The position numbers and the translations under genes were made by a program. Positions 1 to 11,526 of a DNA stretch of 64,000 nucleotides are shown one piece after another; within the stretch, counting starts at the first letter, position 1; every line of letters starts with the position of its first letter. Below the pieces are notes generated by a model that did not search any database, was not told the origin of the DNA, and worked only from the letters and a program-made list of their open reading frames with translations. This DNA is from Pelobates cultripes (Eukaryota > Chordata > Amphibia > Anura > Pelobatidae). The stretch covers positions 229,599,672 to 229,663,671 of the forward strand of contig OW240912.1 of NCBI GenBank assembly GCA_933207985.1, written 5' to 3'.

Positions 1-240
1 AGCATCTGCTAAATCCCCACAGGAAAGCATTGATACAATGCTTTCCAATGGGGAAGCCTAATGCAAGCACGGAGTAGGAACCTGACCCAGCGCTGAGGGA
101 CATCATAGCTGGATTCAGGTAAGTGACTGAAGGAGTTTTAACCTTCAGTGCTGAATAAGGGGGCAGAGCAAGGGGGAGGGGGACACTATAGGGAACTATA
201 ATGCCAGGAAAACTTTCCTGACACTATAGCATTGCTTTAA
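1..240 (+). mobile_element. T2/Kolobok-type MITE, 3' part
   Basis: The right end reads 'actatagc...gctttaa' and finishes on TTAA at 237-240. Just inside is the palindromic 'atgccaggaaaac / ttttcctg' motif found in the other T2-type MITEs of this window (45350-45851, 25012). The left part is outside the window. A consensus-like splice donor (CAGGTAAGT) lies at about 116-124. The family is assigned from the TTAA target and the AAAGG-type end; it is non-coding. Confidence 0.55.
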
Positions 241-1087
241 AAGGAGTAGAAAAGGGTGGAGTCTAAAGAGGAAGGGGTGGGCTCTTAATCAGGAAGAGGT
301 GCTGCCTTGACTGGTAGGGGTGGGGCAAAGTTAGATTAGGGGTTGCCCAGGTTTAGTCATGCCTAGGGCAGCACCAAACCAAAATACACCACTGGGTAGG
401 GGGAAATTAAACACACAGAGTTGTGGAGGGTATATAAGACGTATGAAGGAGCTGGGGGTGAATGAGACACATGAATGATCTAGGGGTGAATGAGACACAT
501 GTGAGATCTGAGGGTGAATGAGACACATCGAGTGGCTGGAAGGAATGAGACACATGGAGGGACTGGGGAGGAATAAGACACATGGAGGCTTTGGGGGAAT
601 TTGGGGTAAGAGTTTACTAAAAAAAAAGAGGTTTTGGCATTTTACATTCCTTCATGAATTTAATACTTTGATAGTAGACCTTTGTAGCAGTACTGATACT
701 TTACTTTTATAAAGTATAGTTTTAGGCTATAATAAATAACTCATGATGACCTGTGCCACATTTTAAATTTCAAAGCCAACATAACCAATAATGTTTTCAA
801 GACATCATCCCAATGTGAGCTGGTAGAAGCCTGTAATCTATTTTGCAAATACCACTTCTTGACAGCCTCTTGTCTTTAAATACCAGGACTGCGTGCTATC
901 TAATAATTTACTGTTTAAAATGCCAGTGTACAATGACTTTCCTTGCCTTATTGTCCCCTTTAGCATGCTGAATACACAAAGCATAATGACAGTGTCCTAC
1001 TAAGGAACAGTGTTTTTTTGGCATTTCTCCTTTTTTACATTTCTCGAGTACAAAGTGCAATACTATACTTAATAGAACTATTAAATA
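241..1087. other. Intergenic/intronic stretch with a short minisatellite
   Basis: No gene is seen. At about 445-600 a unit of roughly 32 bp built around 'gaatgagacacatg' is repeated about five times with drift. The rest is AT-rich sequence without a recognisable element. Confidence 0.5.
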
Positions 1088-1107
1088 TATTCTGATCTGC
1101 CACATCA

Positions 1108-1659
1108 TTAACCCCTTAGTGACCAGACCGTTTTAAAATTTTCTTACCGTTTGGGACCAGGGCTATTTCTACATTTTTGTGGTGTTTGTGTTTAGCTGTA
1201 ATTTTCCTCTTACTCATTTACTGTACCCACACATATTATATACCGTTTTTCTCGTCATTAAATGGTCTTTCTAAAGATACCATTATTTTCATTATATCAT
1301 ATAATTTACTATAAAAAAGTATAAAATATGATGAAAAAATGAAAAAAAACACACTTTTTCTAACTTTGACCCCCAAAATCTGTTACGCATCTACAACCAC
1401 CAAAAAACACCCATGCTAAATAGTTTCTACATTTTGTCCCGAGTTTTGAAATACCCAATGTTCCTACCTTTTTTTGGCAAGTTATAGGGCTCGAGGTTCA
1501 AGTAGAACATTGCTGTTTCAAAATATTTATTTTTAGAATGGATCAATAGTGACATTGTAACACTGTTTTCTGTCATAAATCTCTGAATCACACCTCACAA
1601 GGTTAAGGACCATTTTTTGTCGGACGTACCTAGTACTTCCTCAATCCTTAAAGGGTTAA
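1108..1659. mobile_element. piggyBac-type nonautonomous MITE
   Basis: The element is bounded by TTAA on both sides (1108-1111 and 1656-1659). Its termini CCCCTTAGTGACC and CCTTAAAGGG are imperfect inverted repeats. It is about 550 bp, AT-rich and non-coding. TTAA duplication with CCC-type termini fits piggyBac; Kolobok is the alternative. It sits in a TTAA inside the terminal repeat of the Tc1-like element. Confidence 0.55.
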
Positions 1660-1959
1660 AACCACCTGCCATGTAAGTCCCTCTTCTGCTGCGAAAACAG
1701 ATCTGATGCATTGAAGCATGGACTCTACAAGACCTCTGAACTTGTCCTGTGCAGTGGCGGATCCAGAGCCTGATCTCGGGAGGGGCACTTGTAGATTATT
1801 TAAAGAAATAATCCAGACACAATAACAACTACAGCTCAGTGTAGTGGTTATGGTGTCAATAGTGCCGAGACCCCCTCCCAGAGTAAGTAGTCAAACCGTT
1901 TAAGAACAGTTTGACAACTTACCTGAGGTCTGCTGGGAAATGGGGCAGTAGTAGGGCAT

Positions 1960-2950
1960 AGGAGCAGTGGTGTGTGTGAGTGGTGCAGTGTGTGCGCAGT
2001 GTGTGTGTGAGGGTGGCAGTGTATGTGTGGGACAGTATGTGTGTGTAACAGTTGCAGTGTGTGTGTGAGTATTGCAGTGTATGTGTGTGTATGGGGCGGC
2101 AGTGTATGGGGGCAGTGTGTGTGTATCGGGTAGTGTATGTGTGTAGAGTGTGTGTATGGGGGCAGTGTGTGTGCATGGGGGGCAGTGTGTGTGCATGGGG
2201 GCAGTGTATGTGCATGGGGCAGTGTGTGTGTGTAGAGTGTGTGTATGGGGGCAGGGCAGGCGTGTGTATTGGGTAGTGTATGTGTGTAGGGAGGATGGGG
2301 TGCGTGTATGGGGGCAGTGTGTGTGTATGGGGGCAGTATGTATGGGGGCAAGTGTGTGTGTATGGGGGGCAGTATGGGTGTATGGGGGCAGTGTGTGTAT
2401 GGGGGGGCAGTGTGGGTGGTTATAGGGGGGCAGTATGGGGGGCAGTATGGGTGTATGGGGACAGTATGGGTGTATGGGGGCAGTGTGTGTGTATGGGGGC
2501 AGTATGGGTGTATGGGGGCATGTGGGTGTATGGGGGGCAGGGGCAGTATGGGGATCAATGTATGTGTGTAGGGAGTGTGTGTATGGGGCAGTGTGTGTGT
2601 GTGTGTATGGGGCAGTGTGTGTGGGGGCAGTGTGTGGGGGCAGTGTGTGTGTGTATGAGGGGCAGTATGGGGAAATGTGTGTATGGGGGCAGTGTGTGTG
2701 TGTGTATGGGGGCAGTGTGTGTGTATGGGGGCAGTATGGGTGTGATGTGTGTGTATGGGGGGCAGTATGGGTGTATAGGGGGCAGTGTGTGTATGGGGGC
2801 AGTGTGTGTGTATGGGGGGCAGTATGGGGGCAATGTGTGTGTATGGGGGGGCAGTATGGGTGTATGGGGGGCAGTATGGGGGGCAATGTGTGTATGGGGG
2901 GCAATGAATGTATGGGGGGGCAGTATGGGGATCAGTGTATGTGTGTAAAG
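1960..2950. repeat. GT-rich minisatellite inside a hAT-type element
   Basis: Tandem units of about 20-24 bp are built from 'gtgtgtatgggggcagt', with variable numbers of G and GT steps and occasional 'gggtgta' variants. The array is about 1 kb long and purine-biased on the plus strand. It lies entirely within the terminal repeats of the 1752-3412 element. Confidence 0.9.
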
Positions 2951-3097
2951 GGTAGGGGGGCTTTTTTAAAAAATAGATATTTTTTATTTAGTTTAATATA
3001 AATAATCATTATGTCCCCCCTCCCTTCTTACCTTTACTGGGAGGAGGGGGGACATTTCCCTGGTGGTCCGGTGGGGGATTCATTGGTGGTCAGGTGG

Positions 3098-3199
3098 TGA
3101 GAGTGAACTCTAGCCCGCGCTCCAGGGCTAGAGTTCACTCTCGTGAGATTTGGAGCGTTGCCGTGGTAACCGCGGCAATGCTCCAAATCTCACGAGAGG
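3098..3199. repeat. Two adjacent GC-rich palindromes
   Basis: The first palindrome pairs 'gagagtgaactctagcc' with its complement around a short centre. The second pairs 'ctctcgtgagatttggag' with its complement around 'cgttgccgtggtaaccgcggcaatg'. Both can form long hairpins. They lie in the GC-rich block of the hAT-type element and may be subterminal structure rather than host signals. Confidence 0.7.
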
Positions 3200-4334
3200 A
3201 GGACCCGGAGGAGCTGCAGCCTGAGCTTCCGGGTCCTCTCTCTCACTCCCTCCCTCCCCCGCCGGCCGCCAGCACAGTGCCTGCGGACCGGGGAGGGAGA
3301 TCTGTGATCTTCCCCCCTGTCCGCAGGCACATTGCAGGGCTGGCAGGGGAGGGAGAGGGAGACGGCGGATTTCTCGGGGCAGTTGCCCCGTTGCCCCCTG
3401 GATCCGCCACTGGTCCTGTGGTATCTGGCATCAAGAACTTATCAGTGGATCATTTAAGTCCTGCAAGTTGCGAGGTGGAGCCTTTTGTTCCAGCACTTTC
3501 CAATCAGATCAGATTAAGATCTGGGGAATTTAAAGGCCAACACAACACCTTGAACTGTTTGTCATGTTCTTCAAACCATTCCTGAACAATGTTTGAAGTG
3601 TGGCAGAGTGCATTATCCTGCCAAAAGAGGACACTGTCATCAGGGAACACCATTCTCATAAGGGGTGTATGTAGTTTGCCGCAATCTCTAGGTAGGTAGT
3701 ACGTGTCAAAGTAACATCCACATGAATATCAGGAGCCAAGGTTTCCCAGTAGAGTGTAATGGACGCAGGCTTTCACCAGCCTGCCTTGCTCCCATATTGC
3801 ATCCTGCAGACATCTCTTTACCAGGTAAACAACGCACACAGCCATCCACCTGATCTAAAAGAAAAGGTGATTCATCAGAACAGAAAACCATCTTCCATTG
3901 CTCCATCGTCCAGTTCTGACATTCATGTCCTGATTGAAGGCACTTTCAGTGATGGACAGGAATCATCATGGGCACTCTGGCCGGTCTGCAGCTGCAACCC
4001 CATATGCAGCAAACTGCAATGCATTGTGTGTTCTGATACCTTTCTGTCATTAACTGCATTACATTTTTCATCAATTTGACCTACAGTAGCTCTTCTGTGT
4101 GATTGGACCAGATGGGCTATTGTTCGTGCATGAGCCTTGGGTGCCTATGACCCTGAACCTGGCTTACTGGGTATCCATACTTGCACCACTTTTGGAAGGT
4201 ACTAATCACTGCATACTGGTAACATCTCACAAGACTTAATATTTTGGAGATGCACTAACCCAGTCATCAAATTTTGGCCAATTTTTCCAACATATGAAAT
4301 TCAAGGACTGACAGTTTGCTTGCTGCCTCATATA

Positions 4335-4916
4335 GCAGTAGAAAGAGGGAAGTGCTCATGCCATTGTACAGAACACTGGTGAGACTGGTGGAGTATTGTA
4401 CACAGTACTGGAGACCGTATCTCCAGAAGGATATTGATACTTTAGGGAGAGTTCAGAGAAGGGTTACTAAACTGGTTCATGGATTGCAGGATAAAACTTA
4501 CAAGGAAATGTTAAAGGAACGTAACATGGATTGCTTGGAGGAAAGACGAGACTTGGGGGGATATGATAGAAACATTTAAATACATAAAGGGAATCAACAC
4601 AGTAAAGGAGGAGACTATATTTAAAAGAAGAAAAACTACCTCAACAAGAGGACATAGTCTTAAATTAGAAGGGCAAAGGTTTAAAAATAATATCCGGAAG
4701 TATTACTTTACTGAGAGGGTAGTGGATACATGGAATAGCCTTCCAGCTGAAGTGGTAGAGGTTAATACAGTAAAGGAGTTTAAGCATGCGTGGGATATGC
4801 ATAAGGCTATCCTAACTTTAAGATAAGGCGAGGGACTAATGAAAGTATTTTTTAAAATTGGGCATACTAGATGGGCTGAATGGTTCTTATCTGCCGTCAC
4901 ATTCTATGTTTCTATA
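4335..4916 (+). pseudogene. CR1-like LINE 3' fragment (end of reverse transcriptase ORF)
   Basis: It encodes the C-terminal part of a CR1-type reverse transcriptase, including the 'RRVTKLVHGL' and 'VVDTWNSLPAEVVE' blocks, in two frames with a frameshift near 4560. It ends with 'attctatgtttctat', matching the ATTCTRTG-like 3' tail known for CR1. The 5' end is truncated, as usual for target-primed insertion. It sits inside the Tc1-like element, which continues at 'tatccc' after 4916. It is a dead fragment. Confidence 0.75.
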
Positions 4917-5024
4917 TATCCCACCCCTTGACAGGTGTCATTGTAATGATATAATCAATCAGTGTTCACTTCACTGGTCAGTGGTTTTAATGTTGTGGCT
5001 GATCAGTGTGACACATTTACATTT

Positions 5025-5210
5025 ATTTAAATAGCGCCACTATATTCTGCAGGGATGTTCAGTAGTTAAACCAAGACAAACAATTAATTCTGACAAAACA
5101 CCTTTGGCATATGGGAACAGTATGTGGCAGCAGAAAAGGCCCTGTCCAAAAAAGCTTACAATCTAAAAGGGTGATGGACAAATACACAGAGGGAAATGAG
5201 GGAATAATGA
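5025..5210 (-). mobile_element. LINE 3' end fragment (L2-like)
   Basis: 'aaatagcgccactatattctgcag' followed by 'ggccctgtccaaaaaagcttacaatct' resembles the reversed 3' end shared by L2-like LINEs elsewhere in the window (21950, 33413). It is short and non-coding. Confidence 0.4.
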
Positions 5211-5889
5211 AATGAAATATATTTTTATTTTTAATGCAGTCTTTTGCCCAAAACATTGGATGGTGTGTGCCCATGCTGAACATTTGTCAAATGAAAGCAC
5301 ATCTCTTCCCAAGAGCTTGTTTCACAAAAATATCACCAAACCTTTATAGAAAGCATGAATAAAGCATATGAATGGAAGCATAATAGCAAAACACAAATAG
5401 TGATATTGATCCATTACTTAATTCTGATAAATTAAGCTCAACAGCTTGTTATTTCACCTCTTCCCTGGAATCTCAGGTGTCATAATTTAATATAAAACAT
5501 GCCCTCAATTTCACATATTGCTTGTTCTTCTGCATTAATGTATCTTTTTATTTATTCCCCAGCAGGGCTGCTCTTAATTCTATTGTATGCTACTAACTCT
5601 CAGAGGAAGCTGTTTTCCCTCTTGGAAAGCAATTGGATATGGAATTATTACCCCATCACAAAGCTATTGACTATATGTATATATGCAATATTTAAATATT
5701 TGGATCTTCTTTCGCATTCATAGTTTATTTATAAATTATAGTGAAAGGAATACATTCATACAGAGCTTGTCTCATTTACAATACAATGCTACACAAATAA
5801 TGCATAAGCAGAATAAGTAACATTTACTACCGTTTTCTGTTAGTTTTAATTAAAATAGGCTGACATTTTTAAAGAAATAAAGTAAATTT
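5211..5889. other. No recognisable feature
   Basis: AT-rich, intron-like sequence. Short open frames show no motif. Confidence 0.5.
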
Positions 5890-6905
5890 ATAGAAACATA
5901 GAATGTGCCGGCATATAAGAACCATTCGGCCCATCTAGTCTGCCCAATTTTCTAAATACTTTCATTAGTCCCTGGCTTTATCTTATAGTTATGATAGCCT
6001 TATGCCTATCCCACGCATGCTTAAACTCCTTTACTGTGTTAACCTCTACCACTTCAGCAAGAAGGCTATTCCATGCATCCACTCCCCTCTAACCTTTGCC
6101 CCTCTAATTTAAGACTATGTCCTCTTGTTGTGGTAGTTTTTTTTTCTTTTAAATATAGTCTTCTCCTTTACTGTGTTGATTCCCTTTATGAATTTAAATG
6201 TTTCTCTCATATCCTCCCTGTCTCGTATTTCTTCCAAGCTATACATGTTAAGGTCCTTTAACCTTTCCTGGTAAGTTTTATCCTGCAATCCATGTACCAG
6301 TTTAGTAGCCCTTCTCTGGCTACGGTCTCCAGTACGGTCTCCAGTACGGTCTCCAGTACTGCGTACAATACTCCAAGTGTGGTCTCACCAGTGTTCTGTA
6401 CAATGGTATGAGCACATCCCTCTTTCTACTGCTAATACCTCTCCCTACAATACAACCTAGCATTCTGTTATCATTAAATAATTACATCTAAACCCCTCTC
6501 CTCAGATGTTGAGGTTAGGACTCTATCAAATATTCCATACTCTGCCCTGGGGTTTTTACGTCCAAGATGCATTATCTTGCACTTATCCACATTAAATGTC
6601 AGTTGCCACAGCTCTGACCATTTTTCTAGTTTACATAAATCATTTGCCATTTGGCTTATACATCCTGGAACATCAATATCTTCTGCAATATCACTAATAA
6701 AAAATATTAAAGAGAATCCCTGAGGTACCCCACTGGTGACAAGACCTTGCTTCGAATATACTCCATTGACTTCAACCCTCTGTTGCCTGTCACTCAGCCA
6801 CTGCCTTACCCATTCAACAATATTGGAATTTAAACTTAAAGATTGCAGTTTATTGATGAGCCTTCAATGTGCAACAGTGTCACTGTTGATTAGTTTGCAT
6901 CATCT
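5890..6905 (-). pseudogene. CR1-like LINE, 5'-truncated reverse transcriptase
   Basis: Read on the minus strand, it gives degraded CR1 reverse-transcriptase blocks. These include 'VEWVRQWLSDR', 'VTSGVPQG', 'KWSELWQLTFNVDKCKIMHLGRKNP' and 'HLEYCTQYW', then the same C-terminal region as 4335-4916. It ends at 5890 with the complement of the 'attctatgtttct' tail. The palm segment that should carry the catalytic F/YADD is deleted, and many stops are present. At about 6330-6358 a 12-bp unit (acggtctccagt) occurs three times in tandem. It is inactive. Confidence 0.75.
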
Positions 6906-7816
6906 CTGTTATTGAGTGTTTGTGGTATAAGAAACATGCCTGACTTTCTGCCATCTGTTATTAAGAGTTTTAAAAAGACAAAATTACTTAAACATGCGAT
7001 GATCTTTTATAAAAGATGTATGAATGCATATGGAAAGAGGTCATGTAACTTGCCTTTTTTTTTTTTGATTGCTCCAGAAAAACTGTATTTCATAGCAGAC
7101 ACCAGATTTAATTATCCTCTATCTGCTTTCTGGTCACTGATAATAATTTTATTATGAATTTTATTGGATAGAGAAATAACAAGGCCAATCAGAAGACAGC
7201 TTCACTTTTATATTTTGTTTTCCTCCAATTCAGCTTCAGTTACATTTTTTTCTTCATTTTCGCACTGCAGCTGTCATCAGCTTCATTTAAAAGGCAGATT
7301 TCTTGCTCTATTTAAATAAAGCACATGACTTTTACATACATATATAATCACCTCTCTGTGTGATCTTTCGTATTAACAACATTCTAATGAAAAAGGTCAG
7401 GATTTTATATTTACCTGCTATCTGAATGTAAAATTTTCAGAAGTGTCCTTTTGGACACTTTGGATATCGATGGTTAAAGTTAGGTGAAATGGTAAATTTG
7501 GAGATACTGCTCACATACTCCTGCTGTGTCAACATGAATAACTAGACACTAACCCTGTTTCTTCTGACGCCATCTTGCGGACAGTTGATTAGATGCATTA
7601 ATATACAGTTTTTATATAAGGGATGTACATGTTATTGCTCGAAGATTAACAACTGACTCCTGATAGCCAGGAAACGGTGAGTGTCAAGGTTCATTTTAAG
7701 ATCTCAGTCAGGATTTGGGATTATTATGTTTCTAGAGATGCACGTCATTTTGAATAATCACTAACTGAGAAGGCCAGAATTACGAACAGCCTTTTGGGGA
7801 GATTCTTGGTAGCGAT
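6906..7816. other. No recognisable feature
   Basis: AT-rich sequence with a poly-T run near 7057. No gene or element is recognised. Confidence 0.5.
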
Positions 7817-7992
7817 GGGCTTAATAAAAACAAGAGAGAATTTAAAAAAATATATTTGGAGATCTGAATACAAAGTCAGGTACCAGATTAAATTATATAT
7901 ATAATTATACAATCCAGGACTTAAGCACTGAAGCAGCCAGATTTTTAATGCCAGGTATATATGCATCATCTTGATTCCCTAACAAGAACTGT
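7817..7992 (+). repeat. About 175-bp dispersed direct repeat, copy 1
   Basis: Nearly identical to 9911-10083, starting 'gggcttaataaaaacaag' and ending 'ccctaacaagaactg'. Copy 2 lies inside the L1-like insertion that splits the copia remnant. The identity is high enough to suggest a recent copy. Its family is unknown. Confidence 0.85.
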
Positions 7993-8690
7993 AAATGCAG
8001 AAAGGGCTCTTCTTTTAAAAGGCAATATATTTCCAAATCAATAACATATAATTAACCCATAACACAATTATTATACTGAAAACGGAATCCAGAGGTAAGT
8101 AAGATTATGACCAAATGTTGTAAGAGTCCAAAACAGGTTAATGTACAAAATTGAAAAAAATAAAAAAATTAATTCTAGGACACTTTTCAAATAATTATAT
8201 TGAACCTTGGTTTTACAAGTGTGTAGTTAATAGTTGATTCTTAAGCAGGAATAATGAATGATTCTACCCAGTGTTCACATCTCTTTAATTTATACATTAA
8301 TTAATGATAATTATTTTGCAGTTGTTATTGAAAGCCATGCCCCAGTTTTTGTAAATTTATTTATTAGGCTGACATAATAATTGTAATGTGAACTAAATTT
8401 ACAAGCTGGGGAGATTTTAGGATTTCTTCTGGATCAGGGGTCCCAGCTGGAAATACCTGATTGTGCCAACCAAACATTCAGCACTATCAGTGATTGCAGC
8501 ACATGGTGAGGGGCAGTTCTCAATTTACTCTCTGCAGCGTTTGGAGGACGTGACCCTAGATCACTTCCACTGAAGACTTGCGGAGGGGAATGTGCACTGG
8601 AGGAGAAAATCCTGCAGCAGCCTTGGCCCTTGACGTTTACCTGGCTAGCCCGATCCCAATTTGAACTCATGAGAGATTACACTATCAGAA
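7993..8690. other. No recognisable feature
   Basis: AT-rich sequence between the 175-bp repeat and the first recognisable copia sequence. It may be decayed upstream copia sequence, but I cannot show it. Confidence 0.4.
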
Positions 8691-9691
8691 GGGGGAATAA
8701 AACAAGTTAATGATTTTGCTGAGCAAAATACTGCTGATCAAGCTGATGAAACTTTAGAACCAAATGGTAGACACTCATCTAGAAAAGAAACAGGGAGTTT
8801 CAGCAACTCACCTGTCCTACCTTGAAATACCAATGTCAACATATGAACCCTCAATTATAGTGGTATTGATTAACTTCCTGCTATAAAAGCCACTACTCAG
8901 CAAATAAAAAAAGTGAATCCTTAAACAAAGGCAAAATGGATTCTCACTGTGCTACCAAAGGTAAAAAGGCCATAGGGGCAAGTGGATATTCCAACATAAA
9001 TTGGGTGCAGATAAAAATTTAATCCATTACAAAGTTAGACTATTAGCAAAAGGATTTACAAGAAATAAATAAAAGTCTAGTATGCAAGCTATAGCAATAG
9101 CAAGAGCAAGCAATGAGAAACTATGTGAAATACTCATAGAATAAGACTTTATGTGGAGTAAAGCCGACTCATGTCTATTTTCCAGATAAAGAAATTGAAG
9201 ATGGACATATGTACTAGTTTATGTTGACGACATGATTGTTTTGTTACATATTTAGACAAAGAAGTAGAAGAAAAAAAAGAGATGACTTCTTAATCAAAGG
9301 CATACAATTCTAGATTTAACAGAGCTAATGAATTTTAATGAAGCCTATGCTGAATCTATACCCATATATACAAACCTTCTCATAAGGTTAAAGTGAGACT
9401 TTACTCAACAACAATATATATAAAACAGTAGTATGTAAGCTTTTTCATCTAGCTACAACTTGCAGACCTCAAATTACATCTGCAGTGGTAATATTTTGTA
9501 GAAAAGTGAGTTCTCCCAGTCAAAGAGACTGGATTACACTCAGGATAGCAGTAAGATATCTCAATAGGATTTCTTCATCTCAAACTAAAATCATCAGCTG
9601 TCAGAGATCCCAGACAAGTAGGATATACAGATGCAGAGTGGGCTCAAGACAAAACAGATCAGAAATGTTCTTACATAAGAATGGTCCTATA
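8690..9691 (+). pseudogene. Ty1/copia reverse transcriptase-RNase H remnant, left part
   Basis: Across several frames the sequence gives copia-type blocks in the right order: 'LPKGKKAIGA', 'YKVRLLAKGF', the catalytic-site motif 'YVDDMI', 'TLRIAVRYL', and an RNase H block 'GYTDAEWAQDKTD'. Frameshifts and stops are frequent. Order and spacing fit a Ty1/copia pol, and the gene continues at 11527 beyond a LINE-like insertion. Copia elements are uncommon in vertebrates. No LTRs were recognised. Confidence 0.65.
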
Positions 9692-9910
9692 GGGGCGGAG
9701 CCTGGCTACTGAGCAGTCCAGACGTGTGTTGCATGTGCTCCCGTGCCTGGCACCTTATAATCAACAACATTTTCTAGCCAAACACTTACATGGACGCAGA
9801 GTACGACTAAGCTTGTTCCTGAAATGCCAGTGGTGCTGGGCAGGGCCGGCGCCACCGTTAGGCCTGCTGGGGGCACCCACCGGGATGTTTCCTGTTTGGC
9901 TCCCCCTGTG

Positions 9911-10083
9911 GGCTTAATAAAAACAAGAGAGAATTTAAAAAAAATATTTGGAGATCTGAATACAAAGTCAGGTACCAGATTAAATTATATATATAATTAT
10001 ACAATCCAGGATTTAAGCACTGAAGCAGCCAGATTTTTAATGCCAGGTATATATGCATCATCTTGATTCCCTAACAAGAACTG
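9911..10083 (+). repeat. About 175-bp dispersed direct repeat, copy 2
   Basis: Near-identical to 7817-7992. It is embedded between 'ggctccccctgt' and 'cagcactggcag' inside the L1-like insertion. Confidence 0.85.
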
Positions 10084-10169
10084 CAGCACTGGCAGAGTGT
10101 CTCTTGAGCCACCCCCAGCGCCGGGCCAATCCTCAAAGTGCCCGAAGGTGAGGGCACAGAGAGGATCCC

Positions 10170-10266
10170 TGTCACAGGGGGGCCACTTACCTTGATGGCA
10201 GGTGCCTGCTCTGCCACTGTCACAGGGGGGCCACTTACCTTGATGGCAGGTGCCTGCTCTGCCACT
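10170..10266. repeat. 48-bp tandem duplication
   Basis: Two essentially identical copies of a unit starting 'gtcacaggggggccactt' and ending 'ctgctctgccact'. Confidence 0.9.
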
Positions 10267-11526
10267 AAATGCCGGTGAGAGGGGCGAGGAGAGGAGGAGA
10301 GCGGATGGAGCTGGCAGACTGCGAGGAAGGCTGTTCTAGCAGCCTCTCACTCCTCCCTCGTGCACCCTCTGTGATGCCGGGAGCCGGAATATGACATCAT
10401 TCTGGCCCCGGAATACTAAACGGCGCTACACTTAGATGACCGACACCTGCCACGTGGTGTATCCGGCTGAAGCACTTAAGATGGCGGATGAGCTGCAACG
10501 CCTTGATGAGGTGTTTGAGAGGTTCGGGCAAAAGATAGAAGCCCGAACGCTGACAAGGGAACATGCGGAGTGGCAAGAGCCAAGGAAAACCTGAGCCTCC
10601 TACGGGCAAAGCATCCCTGAAAGCATTTGTGAAACCTGCTTCAGACACATCAGGGCAGAGGTCTGCTCCAGCCGCAGCTGCACAGCATAGACTGCGACGG
10701 CGGAAACTCAGCACCCAAGTCAAGTGGCAGACCGCCCAAAGCCTCCACGGTCTCCCATTAGGCAGGGACTTGGTTTCTCACATAGTCCAGGACCATAGAT
10801 CCCAGAAGCAAACACCCTCTCAGACTTGGAGAAGCGAAGCTGATACACTGGCGTACCTACCTCATGCAGCAAAACCCAGAGATTCACCCACTATACCAAG
10901 CCAAGACATTGGCTGACATGGACATGCCACTCCAAACACATCACGCGCATGCATCAAGGACACATTTCTTTGTCACAACTGGCACCAGGGTGCTCTGCTA
11001 TGCCCTTCTAAACCCATGCTGAGGTTGCCGTCAATTTTATTTTATGTTATAGTTTATGTTATCTTTGATTTTCTAGTCGCCTGCCTATACCTGAGTACAC
11101 TTTACACTATGTTGAGGCACTCCAGGGTTAACCTCATTAGCAACATTACACCTAAACAGTTTCCTCCATAACACCTCCAGTATGTAAAAGTACCTTGCTT
11201 ACAGTCCAACAGACCATCATGATTAATGTGCTATATTCTAAAGGAGAGCCAAACATGCTGCTATATATATTATCCTGTACCGAACCTGACTTAAACAGTA
11301 TTATTTTCCTGCACCACAAGCATACTCCACATACTTACTAATTTTCACAGCAGAGACCCATCAGTTACGTTACACTTGTTTATATATGTAAAATGTGCAA
11401 AAACTCATGCCACTACCTAGCCTGTACGCATCTATATACGCTGTTGTGGCATTTGACAATGCTATGTACCTACCTGCACAACAAACAAACAAAAATTTAC
11501 AAAAGAAAATAAAGAATGGTCCTATA

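Larger units (their letters stand above)
1752..3412. mobile_element. hAT-type nonautonomous element with GT-rich minisatellite cargo
   Basis: It has perfect 15-bp terminal inverted repeats, CAGTGGCGGATCCAG at 1752-1766 and its complement at 3398-3412. They are flanked by an exact 8-bp duplication GTCCTGTG (1744-1751, 3413-3420), the hAT signature. Inside, from left to right, are a GT-rich minisatellite (about 1960-2950), a T/A-rich spacer, and a GC-rich block with two near-perfect palindromes (about 3098-3143 and 3139-3199). No transposase is present. Long open frames over the minisatellite are an effect of the repeat lacking stops. Confidence 0.85.
1088..5009 (-). mobile_element. Tc1/mariner-like element, decayed, carrying three nested insertions
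   Basis: The left end (1090-1107) and the right end (4981-5009) are inverted copies of the terminal motif CTGATCAGCCACAACATTAA. Between them, in pieces 1660-1751, 3413-4334 and 4917-5009, runs a sequence I recognise as a Tc1/mariner-type transposase gene read on the minus strand. The reading frame is badly broken and no intact transposase remains. The element was later hit by a TTAA-specific MITE (1108-1659), a hAT-type element (1752-3412) and a CR1 fragment (4335-4916). Removing these three restores a colinear element. The superfamily is inferred from memory of this widespread fish/frog repeat, not from a search. Confidence 0.6.
9692..11511 (+). mobile_element. L1/Tx1-like LINE copy, internally deleted, with 15-bp TSD
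   Basis: It is bounded by an exact 15-bp duplication AAGAATGGTCCTATA (9677-9691 and 11512-11526). It starts with 'ggggcggagcctggc' and ends in an A-rich tail (about 11480-11511), both typical of L1-like retrotransposition. A short ORF1-like start 'MADELQRLDEVFERFGQ' is readable near 10481. There is no reverse transcriptase, so most of the body is missing. It contains the second copy of the 175-bp repeat (9911-10083) and a 48-bp tandem duplication (about 10170-10265). Confidence 0.65.

Noticed and set aside
1848..3001. Long open frames (up to 334 aa) on both strands
   Set aside because: They cover a GT-rich minisatellite whose units lack stops; the translations are monotonous His/Pro/Thr or Gly/Val/Cys runs.
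3094..3585. 163-aa ORF with GC-rich start as a host first exon
   Set aside because: It crosses the right end and target duplication of the hAT-type element and continues into Tc1-like sequence.
7817..10083. 175-bp direct repeats as LTRs of the copia remnant
   Set aside because: The second copy lies inside the later LINE-like insertion, not at the end of the copia sequence, and the copia gene continues beyond it.
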